A program made the translations under genes and the position numbers. Positions 47,387 to 62,729 of a DNA stretch of 64,000 bases are shown here, one piece after another. Numbering within the stretch: position 1 is the stretch's first letter; each line of letters opens with the position of its first letter. Source of the DNA: Kitagawia praeruptora (Eukaryota; Streptophyta; Magnoliopsida; Apiales; Apiaceae); the NCBI GenBank assembly GCA_037693485.1, contig CM075344.1, positions 92,415,001-92,479,000 of the forward strand. The letters are read 5' to 3'. The notes beneath the pieces were generated by a model that searched no databases, was not told the DNA's origin, and saw only the letters and a program-made list of their open reading frames with translations.

Positions 47387-48617
47387 AACCCGGAGGAACT
47401 CCGGAAACAGATCTTATATTTTTAAACGAGTAATAAACATTCCAGTCTATATCTGGATATTCTTAAAGTATTAAATGATTGAATAATAATTAAATAAATA
47501 CTATTTGAATATTTATTTAATTAAGTGAACTTTATATTGAAAAATCATCTCTTTACTGAAATTTATTTAATAAATATTTATCTTTAATAGGTTTAAAAAT
47601 CATAATATTTATTAAAAATTATTTAAGGCTTTTAATAATTACTTAAAATATTTTCTGGCCTTCAAAAAAATATTTAAAAATAGTATGGGTTGCCAAATAT
47701 TTATCCATAAATAAACCAACTCTTTAAAGTACATTCGAATACTTTCGAACTTATCAAAAATTAGGAATCCAGAATTTTGGGAGCAAATAAATGATTCATC
47801 TCCCTTCGCTATTAAAATGAATATATTTGGGACTATCGAGTTAGGGTTCCTGACTAATCAAATGTTTATAAAATTCCTAATCTTGGTTTGCAAAAACAGT
47901 TTCATCATCCAAAATGAATTAGTTGACAGAGGTCAACCCACACACGTCCGTTATCTTCTAAAAGTAACAAAATAAATGAGTAAGATCTATCAACAAGTAA
48001 TTACTTGGGGAACATGAATTTATTTTTATTCCAAGGAGATAGATTCCTTAAGAGAACTGAGAGGTTGCTTAAGTGACTAAGGTCACGTCTAGTCCAGCAA
48101 ACGGCCCGTTCCTTCTACATGTAAAGAACAATGATCATGATCTGGAGATCTCCATGCAATACGAATGATCATCGTGCTCGTGCACGGAAGACGTTAGAGA
48201 CTCCCATTAACAGTTCTATTTTCTTCTCCACTTGGAGGTTGGCCCTAACACTAATGTAACAAAAGCCTAACTGTTGAGTTGCCGATAATGTTAAGGGATG
48301 TGTTTGCTTAAGCGAAGAACTCTCATTATGCAACATCTAGAACTACAAATTGTTTTCCATCATAAGATTGTGCATTTAAATATAAATTACTATTATAGTA
48401 ACTGTTTCGACTTTCTTTTAAAAAGTTTATAAAATGCTAAATGTATTACTATGTTATACAAATTACTGAGCAATATTCCTCATTCTTGTTTTATTTTAAA
48501 TTGTTAAACACAACAGACAAGAAAATGTCTATAATCGGTTGACTTGTGCTGCGAGGAAAGGAAAGTGGTGGAATAGATAGTTCAGTTCAGGATGAATACT
48601 GCAGGAGTAAATGAATA

Positions 48618-48868
48618 CTCCTTCCGTATCATTCATTTCTATACGTTTTTTTTAAAGTGTCTGACACGCATTTTAATGTGCATAAATAGTATAGTTCCAT
48701 AACTTATTTTTAAAATTTTCTTTTTTTGTATAAAAGTAGGATTGTTCTACTTTTATACAAAAAAAGAAAATTGTAAAAATAAATTACATAACTATAGTAG
48801 TTAGGAGCCTTAAAATGCGTGACACGCCCCCGTCCCCCAATGTATAGAAATCATTGGGACGGAGGGAA
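48618..48868. mobile_element. Stowaway-type MITE, copy B
   Basis: Counterpart of 9193-9443; no difference noticed. Confidence 0.92.
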
Positions 48869-49770
48869 TATATTTTAGTTATTATTAGCAAGAATTATTT
48901 ACCAATGCAGTTTTTAATAACTTCGTATAGAGATTGTGATTAATAATTTGAGATCCTGGGTGGTACATTTGCCTTGTAATAAATAATGTAGATACCGTTT
49001 CTAAGACTATAACTTCAGTGTACAGGTATTATATTATTGGATTATGAATGATGTGACAACCGGGATCCTGACCCAGATCGACGTTACACAAAGTGCACTT
49101 CATTCCTTATTGAGAAGTTATTGAAATTGCAATTATGGTTAATTTTACGAAATCATTTAATCACACAACTACATTAAATGTATACTATTCTTTCAAAAAT
49201 ATATATATTATAACAATACAGATATGCTCTGCAATGTAAGATCATTTAAACATCATCGTTTTAATAATCGTAATACTGATGAAGCAAATATTAGCTTGAT
49301 TTATTTAATTATGTTTTTGTTTTCGAGAAATTTCTATTGGTTCTTGTAAATATATTGCTGGCTTAATAAAATAAAAATATTTGAATAGCTCACGCTCGCT
49401 TGAGGTTCACGAGCCTGGTCTAGTTTGGAAATATTCGGCTCAGCTTGGCCCAGTTACAACCCATACCGTAACTGTCACAAATGCCAATAGTCATTCACCC
49501 TCCTTCGTATACTCGCAAAACTAAGTATCATACAACAGGAAGGTAAAAAATATGGATGTCAAAGAAATAAATTAACTAATCTTGAGCTCATAAAAAAAGT
49601 CCAAACTACTTTTGTAACTTCTAAACCAAGCTACTTTCTTCTGAAAAAACAAGGTTCGTGTTTAAAAATTCTGAGAAAAACTGGGATCAAATTCTTTTCC
49701 AATCCCATATCCATATTGAACTAAAGACATTATTGAAACATTAGAAGATAAGTGAAGGGGTCTCTTCCCT

Positions 49771-52700
49771 TCATAGGCATCTGCACCGAAATGTGCAAGA
49801 GTGGCTTCCAAACTGTGAAATAACATCAACAATGCCTCCGTAACCAGCAACAGCAGTAACCTATGAAAGATGCATGTGTTCTATAATACCATAATTTTCA
49901 AAATGCAAGTATGCAACAATTTATTAACAGCAATACGAATTGTTTTCATAAAAACAAAACCTAAGAAAATAGTCTACACCGTCCATTTGGATATATTCAC
50001 CCGACGTATTACATTATCAGCACAGAACTCTGATAATAGCAAATGAAATTGTCAGTACTGACAAATTTGTAGGTAATGCATTTTTATGTAAGACACATTG
50101 CCGTATATCCTTTTAATGTGTCAGATAAAATCTTAAATCAGTTTGACATACTGGGGTAACTTAACGAGTTTTAGATGTTATCAATAACTAACAATAATTA
50201 GTTTTAGGGCCGTAGGTCTCCAAAGTGTCAGCCCTGACTAATGATAATACACATAATTTTACATTATTAAAAATAAATACGATTATTATCCAATTATTTT
50301 TCTAATACAAACATTACCGAGGTCCTTAAATTTGAAAACAAAATAAACGCATTCAGACCCCTCCTGTTAATGGTTCAAAATCGACCAAAATTTCAAAGTA
50401 ATTAATTAAATGGTTGAGACCAAGAATAAAAATATGTAAGTAAGTGCCAAAATGATGAGACTGGTTAAACTGAATGTGTTTATATAACAAGGACGGGGTG
50501 GAAAAAATGCCTATTTAAAATTTCACAATAGCTCGGGGGAGACTTGTGCCAAATTAATACCATCTCCTCATGTCCTATTCGCCAACATTGCCATTTTATG
50601 GAAAATTCTGCACCCCCACAAGGATTTTATTTAAACCTATAAACTTCGGACCCAAATAGTGTTTTTAAATTTGAGTTGATGCTATAAGTTAGTACCAGGA
50701 TAGAATCACGCATGCCATAAGCATCAGTAAGTCACCACTGAATCATCGTGACTATTCATGCTCTTTTTTGCAGTGGTTCAGCGGGGGTGAAATACATTTA
50801 CATGGGTAGCACTCCATAAAAAACACTCTTACATAAAGAACACAGAAGAACACCATCAAAACACTTTATTTTTCAAAAAAAAAAATTATTCGTTGAAATA
50901 AGAATCACAAAATTTAACAATTATGCTTAATATATCGAATCTAACATAGAATCTCTCATCTAAATTTTAAAAATCAAATGTAACATAGAATCCAAATAGA
51001 ATCTTATATATATTTTTGTAACAATGAAATTATATGTAATCATGTCATATTTGATCCTAATGTTTTGTTAGATTCTATTTTTATTAATAAAAAAAATTTC
51101 TTGGTGTGAAAATTAGAATCTAAATGCAAAAAAACTTTCATGGTGTGAAAATTAGAATCTAAATGCAAGATTCTATGGTGTTCTTTATTGTTTTTAACAT
51201 AAGAGTGTTCTTCATGGAGAAATGGCCTATCTGTCAGTTAACTGCCCTTGTTCTCTATAACCTATAACTGTTTCTCTTTTGCAAATAAACTGAATATTTA
51301 TATATTCTTTTGTAAATACTGAATACTTGTTTTTGTATATTCTGAGAAGGTACCAGAGTGGGTTTCAAATTTGTTAGAGAAGTCAGTGAGTTATCTCAGT
51401 AAAACTCAAGTTTCTCGAGGGGAATCGAGTCCAATTCTGTTTTGGTCCAGTATAGCCTATCAAATAGAATCCAATCAAGCCACAAATCCAATCAGTACCA
51501 TTCAGGCCAACTAAATCTCAACCACGTGCCATACTGAGTGGTCGCGAGTTCAAGTCTTGGTATCCCCAAAATTCTCAATTACTGCAAGATAGGTCAATCC
51601 CACAATGGATCAACAATTCGAAAGTGGGCCTTTTGGACACTTAAGGTTATGCTCATGGGCTCCTACTGATCCACTCTTAACTCCAAGAAACGTATCTAAT
51701 CTCAAACCCTCCCATGAGTGGGCCTGACATGAAGCGCATAAGCGTCATTAGGCACCACTGCATCATGGTTGTTTCTATCTTGCAATAGTACAGCAGAAGT
51801 TATATATAAACAGTTCATGACATGGTTTCGCGGGTTCAATGTACTGAATTCGATAGTATACCGACCCCTGTTTCTCTCTAGCCTAAAACTCAAAACTGAT
51901 CTCTTATTTATAACTTAAACCACTCTTACATATACAGATCATTTATATATTCTAAGATACACTACCCAAGCATATTTTAGTGGCACAAATTTACATGCCA
52001 GTCATCAGAAGGGGAAGCTGAAAGGATCAGCATCACTAAAGCTATTTATAAGTCTACAGAAGTTAATGCATCAGTTATTAGAGCAAACATACCCCTGATG
52101 GATGCAAGGAAGCAGAAAATACTGACTGAGGAAAGCACTGAATCTGTGAAAGAATAGCTCCATTCATGTCAAATCTGCTTACTAATGGTTCTGCTCCAAC
52201 AGCTACAATCTAAGAATGAAGAATAAGCATGCATCATTAATGGAAGAGAAAACCAATTTCCTGGGTAAAATTAGTAAGTTTCAAACATATAAGATTATCA
52301 ATACACAGTGGACCAGTAGTTAAACTTACAACTACCAACAATCTGATTTCAGAGTTTTAAGTGCTAGATTATATATTATACCACATTTTAAAATTTAAAG
52401 CAATTAGAATGAACATTACTTTAGGTAAGAAAACAACGAGAGGGAAATTTAAACAAGTACAGAACTGTAAATAACATAGATGAACCTACTTGATTATCGT
52501 CAAATAATATATCTTGGATTTTGGCAGTCATTCTGGTCTGTGAAATGCGCTCACAAGCAGGTAGATTCCACAGCGACAAAGTCTGTCCACTACCACAAGC
52601 CTAGAAATAGGAATTAATTGAGATTTTAGTCGGAATCTAAGTTAGTAAATTACTCCATGCTCTAAAGATAGATGAAAAACAGGAAAGACATGAGACATCA

Positions 52701-55700
52701 TTCAACTTTTTACAAATGTATTCTCAGGGTGTACAAGTATAAGGCATACCTATTCAACATACCACAACTAGCATCAATATTTTATTTCTTATAATAAACA
52801 AAATATTAATGATAGAGAGTAAATATTAGTGAAGAACTGAGAATTCAACAAGTTCTAAATAGTACATCATATTAATGTTTGCAAGAACTTTTCTTGAAGA
52901 TTATGTTTATATACTTGATATGATGATATCTATGTAACAGCAATCCATAAAAGCTAAGGAAATGGATCCAAAACCATTAGGGAAGGGTTAGCATGTCGCA
53001 AAAACATAGATTCTATGCTGACTAAACCAGTCTACTATTGAGCCAATAATTATTTGCTAGGTTAAAGAGAATATTATCATGTTACATCATAGTCAAATTA
53101 ATATTGATGAGTTGTCGTGGTCATTCATCTATTATCAGTAGCATCATCATCAGATCCTTAGTGCACACAAAGTGTCCATAACATTTAGTGCTTTTCACGT
53201 ACCAATATTTCATAGTTGAACAAATTAGAAACAGGTGATAAAAGGAAAATTCTGAGGAAAGAACATTTACGATCCTAGCAATGCCAGTGCGACATATGGG
53301 TTAATTATCAAACAGGTCACCTGCTAGAGCCAAATGAATCAAGTAGGTCACTAAATGCAATTTCGACTCATTTAAATTACCCATTTGGCAATTTGTATCA
53401 AGTAGGTCACTATTCCAGATTCCGGCGATCCTATTCCAGATTCCGGCGACACGAAATTAGCACAGAAAAATTCACAAAAAATTTATATGCACCACCATGC
53501 CACAAACTACACATACAACACAACTAGATATCAACAAAAATATTCTACAATCAATTCCGTCCAAAAATATAAATTCCGACCACGACGAATCTGGAATGGG
53601 ATCGCTGGAATCTGGACTAGTGACCTACTTGATACAAATTGCCAAATGAGTGATTTAAATGAGTCAAAAATGCATTTAGTGACCTATTTGATATATTTGG
53701 CTCCAGCGGGTGACCTGTTTGATAATTAACCCGTGTGACATATAGAAGATTAGAAATGAAACGACTTTCTACATGAGGCCTTACCAACCAACTTTCACTC
53801 GCATCAAGAGCAATACAGCTGACACGTGGGTGGAACTCTTTCTGCTTCTTATCCTTCTCTTGATTAATCACACGAACACACTTTCCGGATTTGCAGTCTA
53901 CATTAAACCACATAGCAAGACACAATAACATATAGTGCAACTGTCCAAGTAATGTAAAGTGTGAAGAAACAGACAATGGTAGGAACAATAATGCAAGACC
54001 ACGTTAATATAATTTTCTTCCTGCCTGATTGTTTTGAACTTAATAATTTACATACCCCATAGTCTTGCAGTACCATCCTCTGACCCAGTTATGATCTGAA
54101 AAAAAAAAATATTAGTACAAAAGACATAAAAACACATAAGTTACAATTACAAGGTTTAAGTTATTGAAGTACTATTAAGGACTTCGATTTTATCCCCACT
54201 TTCCAGAATAGACAATCCCATGTACTTGTATTTTACGAAGAAATGTTGAAGGAAGTTGCGAAATAAAGATATTTTTTATTTTCTGAAACAGAATATTGGA
54301 AATGCATATATTTTCGAGTTCAGATTGTTTTTCATTATGTCAATACTTATTAACAGGTGGTTTCCCCATCAGCCACCCCTCACTGTAAATCTTAAGGACC
54401 TTGCTTTACATCTTCATGGGCAACATAAATTAAGAATTGTCATGAATAACATATTCAGCAGAGGTAATCAATATAATAAGTTGATCGCATAGACGATAAA
54501 CATTAATTAGAACATATCAATCATTACAAGACATGTCAACTTGCTCAAGTTGCCGAATGAGAGTAGAAATTCTACGCAAATTAATAGCTTGTAAATGAAG
54601 TGCAAAGCAGATTCTCCACATTTTTGTAATTGGCAACCATAAACAGAAGTAATCACATAAATTGATTTCACAATGTGCAAGGGCGTGGGTGGGTGGTTAC
54701 CAAAGGAAGTGAACTAGTCCTTTAATCAACTACAACTCAGAATCGCAAAATATAAATTCAAAAAGTAATTTCAGAAACTTCACCTGATTCCCATAGTTAC
54801 GGATGATAACGGAATGCAAGTAGTCTGAATGGCCCTTAAAAACTGTCTTGATCTCACTTTTCTCCTAAAATTTAATGATACATATATCAGCCTAGAAGCA
54901 TAATGATAGCGTAAAGGGGTTGCTTGCTTGGATATAAAACTTTCTTATAGTGAACTACAAAGTTTTTAGAAACACTGGAGGGGACAAAGATTGACAAGGA
55001 ATGTAAGAGCATAAAAGCAAAATCATTGATATAAAAGCAACTCAGAATTTCTGTTTTAGTTGTTACATATAGCATAAGAACAGACCACAATGAATGTGTA
55101 AACATATTCACCTTCGGACATACATACCACATCCCAGCAATATACACAAGAGTCACCAGCAGCAACATAAATACATCCACCCTATAGTTGTGATAAAAGA
55201 TATTAGGTCTCGCAAAAAAAATTGGAAGGAAGATAGAAATACTTATACAACACTGAAGCATAAATAATCTCAAATATGATCAAGCCAGCCATTGTGTTTC
55301 CACTATGCATCTTGGTATTCTATTTAAAAATAAACTTGTAGTGTGTATGTACCCATGTATCCGTTTCTTCCACAGTAAGATGATGTAAAGAGACTCTACA
55401 AAAAACATCTAAACCTTAGACAAGAAAGGTGGCCGGTTTGCCAAAATAATTAAGCTTCAGTCTCCTAGCGATAGGGATATGCTTTTATCTGGGTGACAGA
55501 ATTCTTCCCACAAAGACTGTTTTTACAACATTTACGACTTAAAATAATACAAAAGTACGATTACCCATTGTCATAAATTTATGATTTAAGTTACAAATCA
55601 ACAGGATTGAAAGTGTCAAAATTGTGGATGGTGTTCAATGTGCTAAAAAGGTAAATTTAGAATTGTGGATTGGGTTAAGAACATCTCAATCAGTAGTTCC

Positions 55701-55967
55701 ATAACCAATTTCTATTACTAAACATATAAGAAAACTGTGACGAGGGCGACCATCGTAAGCATCAAATCACGGAGAGAAGTATCTGCCAAAATATACTAGC
55801 AGCAGCCCTGAAAACCCTCCATGATTTGAATATATTAGAATCTCCTTCAGGCAATTTTTTAGCACATCTCACTCAAAAAAACAGAAATGAAGACAAGCAC
55901 AAAAACCTGATCATCAACAGCAATGGCATTGTTTTCTGGTATAGGGGAGAGAGAATTCCAAGGACCT
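49771..55967 (-). CDS. THO6: THO6/DWA1-like WD40 gene, copy B, exons 5-12 (5' part outside window)
   Basis: Exons are 55907-55967, 55128-55181, 54784-54864, 54056-54095, 53785-53897, 52490-52600, 52093-52209 and 49771-49860 (stop). I saw no coding difference from copy A; all splice sites are kept. These exons encode the GPWNSLSPIPENN block to the C-terminus, including the WDxK signature. Intron 4 runs from 55968 beyond 64000. If the duplication is tandem, exons 1-4 would lie at about 68.0-71.3 kb on this coordinate system. Without them this copy could not be expressed from its own promoter. Confidence 0.9.
50804..51227. mobile_element. MITE in intron 11, copy B
   Basis: Counterpart of 11375-11798. 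A TAAG unit gained just upstream (50436-50441 area) distinguishes the copies. Confidence 0.65.
53298..53732. mobile_element. Long-TIR MITE in intron 9, copy B
   Basis: Counterpart of 13869-14303; no difference noticed. Confidence 0.78.
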
Positions 55968-57328
55968 CTGAGAAAAAAGAAAAAAACAAACATTAAGTGC
56001 AAGGTCACTACAGCAAACTATAACAAATATAATAAAGATTAAGAGTGCACATAGACCTGGGATGAAATTTCTTTACATGTCTACTGTTAGATGTGTTGAC
56101 TTTAGATTTTATTCAATAAATAAATCCAGGTTGATGATAATAGCACAAGATATCTCCAAATCAATTGCTTCGGGTGTTTTTAGTGATGACATTGTTTTCC
56201 GCGAGAAAATCAGGGAGTATGGGGCTGTTTTGAAACTTTCTGGGAGGCCGGGGTCTTATTTTTAAATTTAAGGACGGACCGGGACTATGTTGTAGGTTTC
56301 AAAAAATTTCAGAACCTGGTCTGTAATTTACTTAAGATCTGGACAGAGGCTGCAGCCTTCAGGCTGCTGGTGGCAGGTCAGGCAAGATACGGCTAATGGT
56401 GGCGGCTGATGTCGACTGATGGTGGCTGCTTTTAGCTGGATGTTGGCTGTTGGTGGTTTATGGTGTTGGGGTGGAGGAACGGTGGCTCTTGATACCACTT
56501 GATGTAGGACAAGGGTGGAAAAAGGGTAAAAATAAGGGATAAAACACCTATCTCCGCAAAGAATCGGAAGAAACCCCAAAAATCCGCAGGTTTTAATTCA
56601 CATCCTTCATCTCTTTAATAATGAAATATTACGATAGCACAGATAAACTATTACTTGAAAGCCACTTAATTTCATGAAACAAAACAATTATATATATGTC
56701 CTACCATAATTAATTAATTGTTTTACAAACAAATCCTTTTCTTATTCTTCTACTAAATCTATAATGTTCCTGATAGATAACATAACTATTAATTACAAAC
56801 ATATATATATAAATAACAATATAGAACAATTAACAACTAATTTAATTGTTTTAAGCTCCACATCAATTATAAAGAGGAATGGCATGCATAGCAATTGGCA
56901 AGTAACACTCCCAATATCGTTGGTCTGTCAACTCAAATACCACATCGAAGGTTCAAGGAAGAATTCACTCCAATACAGGAGCCCAGTTAACTCCAAAATT
57001 CCATTGGTACGAAGCTTTTTGGAATATGCCCAAAAAAAATGTGTGGTTTGGCCCAAAACAGACAACAAAATCATATTAATGTGAAGGTTATAAGGGTACA
57101 TTTGTGGCCCAACAAGTGTATGAAAGCCCTTTTCAAAGGTGCGGGAAAAAAAATCTGGGGTAGTAGACCCTTAGCAATTGTGGCCCGCGATTGGACATCT
57201 AAGTGGAGCCCTGTGTCAAAAGTTTTCATGCAAATGTGGTGATTACTCGTAAGACGTTGTTACGATAGTTAAATAACGGTGGGACAAGATGATCAGGCAT
57301 ATTTAATAAATATTGCAGGAGGTAAGAC

Positions 57329-58066
57329 CATAGTTACAAGGGACGGGATTCGAATCGAAACGGGATACGAAAACGGATACGTGGAAGGTTACATTAGGTG
57401 AATCCGGAACTACGGAACGTTTGGGTACGATGGAACGTTTGGGTACGATGGAACGTAGGGGTACGATAAACCTTTATTTTACAAAATAATTTTATAATTA
57501 ATGTTTTGATTTTAATTGATATTTTATATTATTAATGGAAATAAACAGTAATTTTAAAAATAAATTTAAATGGTACAACAATTTTAATATAAAAATCAAA
57601 AGGTTTTAAATTCATTTTATAACTAACTTTTTTGAAAATAACTTTTGTACAATTATGAATTACTTTGGTCAAACTATGAAGAGGATTCAAATAAAATAAT
57701 CTAAAATATGGACAATACACATCGGGGATTTCAATTACATTTATACATACAATTGTTTTCCTTTAACGGATATCGAGGCATCGTCTTCTTCCTTTTCTTC
57801 TTTTATCTCTCTCTTGTATCTCTACAAGATGCATCTTCTCGATCTTTCACAATCTTTCCTTCCTTTCTATCACAATTCAAGTCTGCTTTTCTTCTTTTTC
57901 TTCATTTTTCTTGGGTTTTTTTCTTAAACACCTGTGTCACAACCGGTCGCCGGATGTAACGAACTGGTCGCGAATCCTAGCGATCTGGGTCGGAATCGAC
58001 CCGTGTTCCGGGTCGAACGAACTGGTTCGGGATTCTCTGCCACGTCCCGCGTTCCTCGTAACTATG
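57329..58066. mobile_element. Non-autonomous hAT element, 738 bp, copy B
   Basis: Counterpart of 17900-18637 with the same GGTAAGAC target duplication. Confidence 0.9.
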
Positions 58067-58592
58067 GGTAAGACTTTATTGATTTGAGGCGGGGATTGTT
58101 GGTTTGAGGAGAAGGATAACCCAAGTTCTACATCGGGATAGGATAATTCGGCACATTTAATAAAAATCGCATGAGGTAAGATCATAAGCTTTGTGGTTAC
58201 TGATTTGAGGTGGGGACTGTTGGTTTGAGGGGAAGGATAACCCAAGTCCTACATCGATATTTCACAAAGAATTTATTTTTGTATATAAGACCCCCACTTA
58301 ACTTTATAAGGCCTTTTGGTAGATGTCCAAAAACAAATTCGTACAAACTTAGTCTAAAGCAGAAATTATCATACAAATGCGGAGTTAAGATATGTTTGTA
58401 GCACAACCATTACAATATAGGAAAACCAAATAATACGACTTTCTGGAAACTTTTTAACATATCTAAGCTAAATGTCACACCTGAATATAGACTATGCAGT
58501 TTGAGTACGTGAAAGTACCACGCTTTTCAAGTTCTATCCACATGGTTTATACATACAAGGAATATGTTTACAGAAGTCAACACAATAGGTAT

Positions 58593-61304
58593 TGTTAGAT
58601 TATGATTCAATGGACTGGACTAGATCACGATTTGATGCTGACATCATCAGGATTACAGAAGCATCAATATCAGGATCGTTAATATCATGATTGTTTGAAG
58701 ATTTGTGTTAGTCCAGAGATCAAGGAAGATTGATTTATCGATTCCTATTTTATAGGATTGTAGCTATTAGTTAGGATATGTATTGCAAACAGTGCTAAGT
58801 GATTTGGCATATCTTGTAATTGATAGGGTAGCTGTGTGTGAGGTATATAAACACAGTTTAGGTTTTACTTATTAGTAATCGCTTACACGAGTATTATTGT
58901 AACGTAGCAACTCTCAAGAACATGAGAGAGTTTTGTAACAGTTTTAATCAGTAATCAAAAAAGTTGTTATTATTCATACTTGTGTTAATATTATTGTTAA
59001 AGTCGAAAATTTTATACAATTGTATTCAATCCCCCTTCTACAGTTGTAGTTTACTGGGCAACAATTGGTATCAGAGCTAACTGATTTATTTTAATTAGTA
59101 ACGATCTAAGATGTCGACAAGCAAGTATGAAAGCATAAAAATTCCCATCCTCAAAAAGTCTGAGTATCCTACATGGAGGGTAAAGATGGTGATGTACCTG
59201 GAAGCTACAGATCCTGATTATCTTGATAGGATCTACGATGGACCTTATATCCCTAAGAAACTGGTTCCTTTAACAGAAACTGGTTCTTTTAACAGAAACT
59301 GTACCTGAACACTATGTCCAGAAGGTAAAGAAGGAATGGACTCCAAAAGAAAAAGCTGAAGTACTCAACAATGCTAAGGTAAAAAATATCTTGCATAATA
59401 GTCTTGATGCTGTCATGTCAAATAGAGTGATAGCATGCAAATCTGCTAAGGAGACTTGGGATACTTTAGAGACTCAATGCCAAGGCACAAAATCTATCAA
59501 GAGAAATAGAAGGGCTCTACTGATTCAAGAGTGGGAAAGAGTATGAAGCTGAGGATTCAAACACCAAGTTTCTGAGAGCTTTACCTGAGGAATGGGATAC
59601 ACAAACTTCTATCATAAGACATCAGTATGATCTGGACACTGTGTCTCTTGATAAAGTTTATGGGATGCTGAGAACTCATGATCTTGAAGTTCAACCGAAG
59701 TTCAACAGATGAGGAACAAGAAAAGTGTCGAGGCAAAGTCTGTTGCCTTGAATGTGAAAACAAAATCAAATGGAAAAGCTATGGAGGTTTCAAGAAGAAA
59801 GGCAAATGCTATTGAGTAAGATCCCGACTCATCATCAGATGCTGATGTCAATCCTGATACTGATACTGATGGTGACTCTACTTATTCTGACATGATGGAA
59901 ATGGTTGCTATGATAGTCAAAGGCTTCAAAAAGATGAAGTATAGAAAGGCTAGGAGGCAAGACAACTTTCTAGAAAAAAATCTCCAATGCTGATAAAGAC
60001 ATGTACAAGAAGAATGAAAGCAAAGGTACAAGTTTGACAAGACAACTGTGATGGAATGGGTCACTTTGCTACTGAGTGCAAAAAGGCCAAAGTCAAAACT
60101 CTTATCTCATCAAACAAGGATTGGATCTGAAGAAGAAGAAGAGATAAACTATGCATTGATGGCCAATAATGATGAGGTTGCTGCTTCTGACAATAAGGTA
60201 CCTGAAACTGTTTTTTGATTTTGATACTGATAGTGTTTTTGAGTTAAGGTCATTTCTGAAATCTTTGCATCTTAGCTTTAAAAGTCAATCTCTTAAAAAT
60301 GTTAGGATTTTATCTAAAACGTCATAAGTCAAGAAAAGAAATGATCATCTAGAAGATGAGTTACTTTTTATGCAAGAAGTACAGAAAGAATGTGATAATG
60401 CTAGGCACATGAAACTAGAAATGGAATTTAAAGGTTGAATATGTTAATGAGAAACTAAGAACCTGGACTGACTCTGGAAAGAAATTTCATGAAATCAATA
60501 CTAATAAAAATTGGAAATAATGTATAGGGTACAAGCCAGAAAATGACAAGAAATTGAAATAGAAAGTTGTCAATGAGACAACAAATTCAAAGATCTACAG
60601 ACATGTTATAGACAAAACCAAATCAGATATTAAACCTGTTAATTTTATGTATAGTAAAAATCCCAGTTCAACTACTGCAAAGGGATCTACTTCTATAAAA
60701 CACAATTCAAAGTCTGAGTCTAAACCTGTCAAAGTCATTAGCTCTAAGAATGTAAGTCTAATGTCCAAGAAACAACTGAGAGACAAACTCTGTGAAATCA
60801 CAAAGGACATCTGCTGCTAAAAGAAACAGGAATGGTAAAGTTGGAATAAATAAAGAGAATAATTACAAGTATATTTCAAATGCACCAAGAAAAGCATGTT
60901 AATTGTGGTAACTCTAATCATCTTGCTATTGATTGCAGGAAGAGTAAGAGAAGGTTCCTGTTATTCCTAAGTTTGATGATATTAGGAATACATCAGTTTT
61001 CTATAAACCACAGAATCCTTGTTCTTCTTGTTCTCATTGTGCCAGTAGATGGCATTCTATTTATACTTGTGTAAATACCATAATTTGTATTACAATAATT
61101 ATGAGCCTTTGCCCAAATTCAATAAAAGTGACTTGGGTCATAATGTGAGTAATGATGAGATCACTTTAAAAGAACAGAGAGATTTAGGATCTTATACAAT
61201 TGTAGAAGATGAAGCAAGAACTCCATTTTGATGAGATTTAGGATCTTTTTGAGAAAATCTTATACAATTGTATTCAACCCCCCTTCTACAATTGTAGCTT
61301 ACCG
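58593..61304 (+). mobile_element. Gag-only copia-like element, copy B
   Basis: Counterpart of 19164-21857; LTR 58593-59063, primer site 59066-59077. It keeps the 22 bp at 60989-61010 missing from copy A, which maintains an open frame (FDDIRN..SVFYKPQNPCSSCSH). It has lost 4 bp near 60803, which shifts the frame relative to copy A. Confidence 0.82.
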
Positions 61305-61840
61305 GCAACATCCACAGCATCACAATATGACAAATGACAGATTTTTTAACAATAGCTTCAATATCGACTCTTATCCCAAATAACACAACAAGCACCCGTT
61401 AAATTAATTTAGAATTAAATTATAATTACGATGGCTATTTCATGTTTTTGCATGTCCATTTAAATTATATTGAATTTTATTAAACATGTTGATTTAAGCT
61501 TAAAGATATAAACTTTTTTTAAATGAGTCATGTCTGGTCTGTGTCAATAGACTTCACTAGTAAATTCTATTGACAATCAAGCCGTGTCCGCTATCGCCAA
61601 TTAGCCACTTAGCCACTTAGTGTAATGCTTGACAAATTTGAAGAACAATGAATACATCAAATAAAGTACTTCACAAAAAAAATACACCAAATAAAGATAA
61701 TGAAAGATAAATTAGGGTGAATCATCCACGAAAGTGTCACTAGCCATCGGGTTTCCAAACTGCGAGAGAGAAATTTTGATGACCTATACGCAACGAGAGG
61801 CTCAATTCAATAATATTTGAATAATCAAGTCTAATTTGTA

Positions 61841-62169
61841 TCATGGGGGCTAGGGTTAAAACTAGGGTTTTGGGATACCTTTCCACTAACATTTCACATG
61901 CAAGAAAATAAAAATATATTATTTCAATATCAATAATAATAGCCTACTGAATTCGGTAATTTCTATATATAATAGAACTCCATCAATCTTTATTCTTTCC
62001 TAATCAAAAGCAAATCCTACAAGACAAACTTTACTATGATGAGTCTCTAAAAGATAATTTTATCTATTATACATATAGATTCTAGAGTCTTCTAAACAGT
62101 GACCATCCAAAGCCTTCTATATTGCTCCCATATTGTATTTTTGGCTTTCTTATGGGCTATCATGCATCA
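61841..62169 (-). mobile_element. Minus-strand LTR, copy B
   Basis: Counterpart of 22394-22722. Confidence 0.6.
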
Positions 62170-62247
62170 ATTCTCCTTTGTTGAACTTGATTTCATCTAT
62201 ATTTAAAACAAAACAAAACGAAGACCATATAGTACCAAAGATTGACG

Positions 62248-62729
62248 CATGATGGCACATGAGAGCGAACACAAGTAAGAGTATAAATGGCACCTCTTTT
62301 GACAACTGAGTAAGTGTTGGGATGAATAGCACCATGTGCATCACGATCGAAAAGCTATGGACGTCCCCAAATAATGTTGGCGAAGTTTGACTTGCAAGAC
62401 ATCACACATAAGTGTCTTTAAACTTCCCCACTGAAAATGTCACCATACATCGTTCGCAAACTCGTGACTTCATGTATTATCAATCCATGTTATGTCATAG
62501 GCTCAGGATGAGGCTCCACCTTCAAATCCAATGGTGACATTTTCAGTAGTTTTATAGACAAAGTTATGTGTGATGTCTTGCACGTCAAACTCCGCCAACA
62601 TTTTTTAGGGGACGACCATAGCTTTTCGATCGTGATGCACATCGTGCTACTCATCCTAACACTTATTCAGTTGTCAAAAAGGTGCCACTTATGCTCTTAC
62701 TTGTGTTCGCTCTCATTTGCCATCATTCG
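62248..62729. repeat. Long inverted repeat, copy B
   Basis: Arms 62248-62446 and 62531-62729; counterpart of 22801-23282. Confidence 0.88.

Larger units (their letters stand above)
43425..48250. mobile_element. Solo LTR, copy B
   Basis: Same as 3999-8825, with one substitution (46521) and one base less in an A-run. It includes the nested TRIM and hAT elements. Confidence 0.6.
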
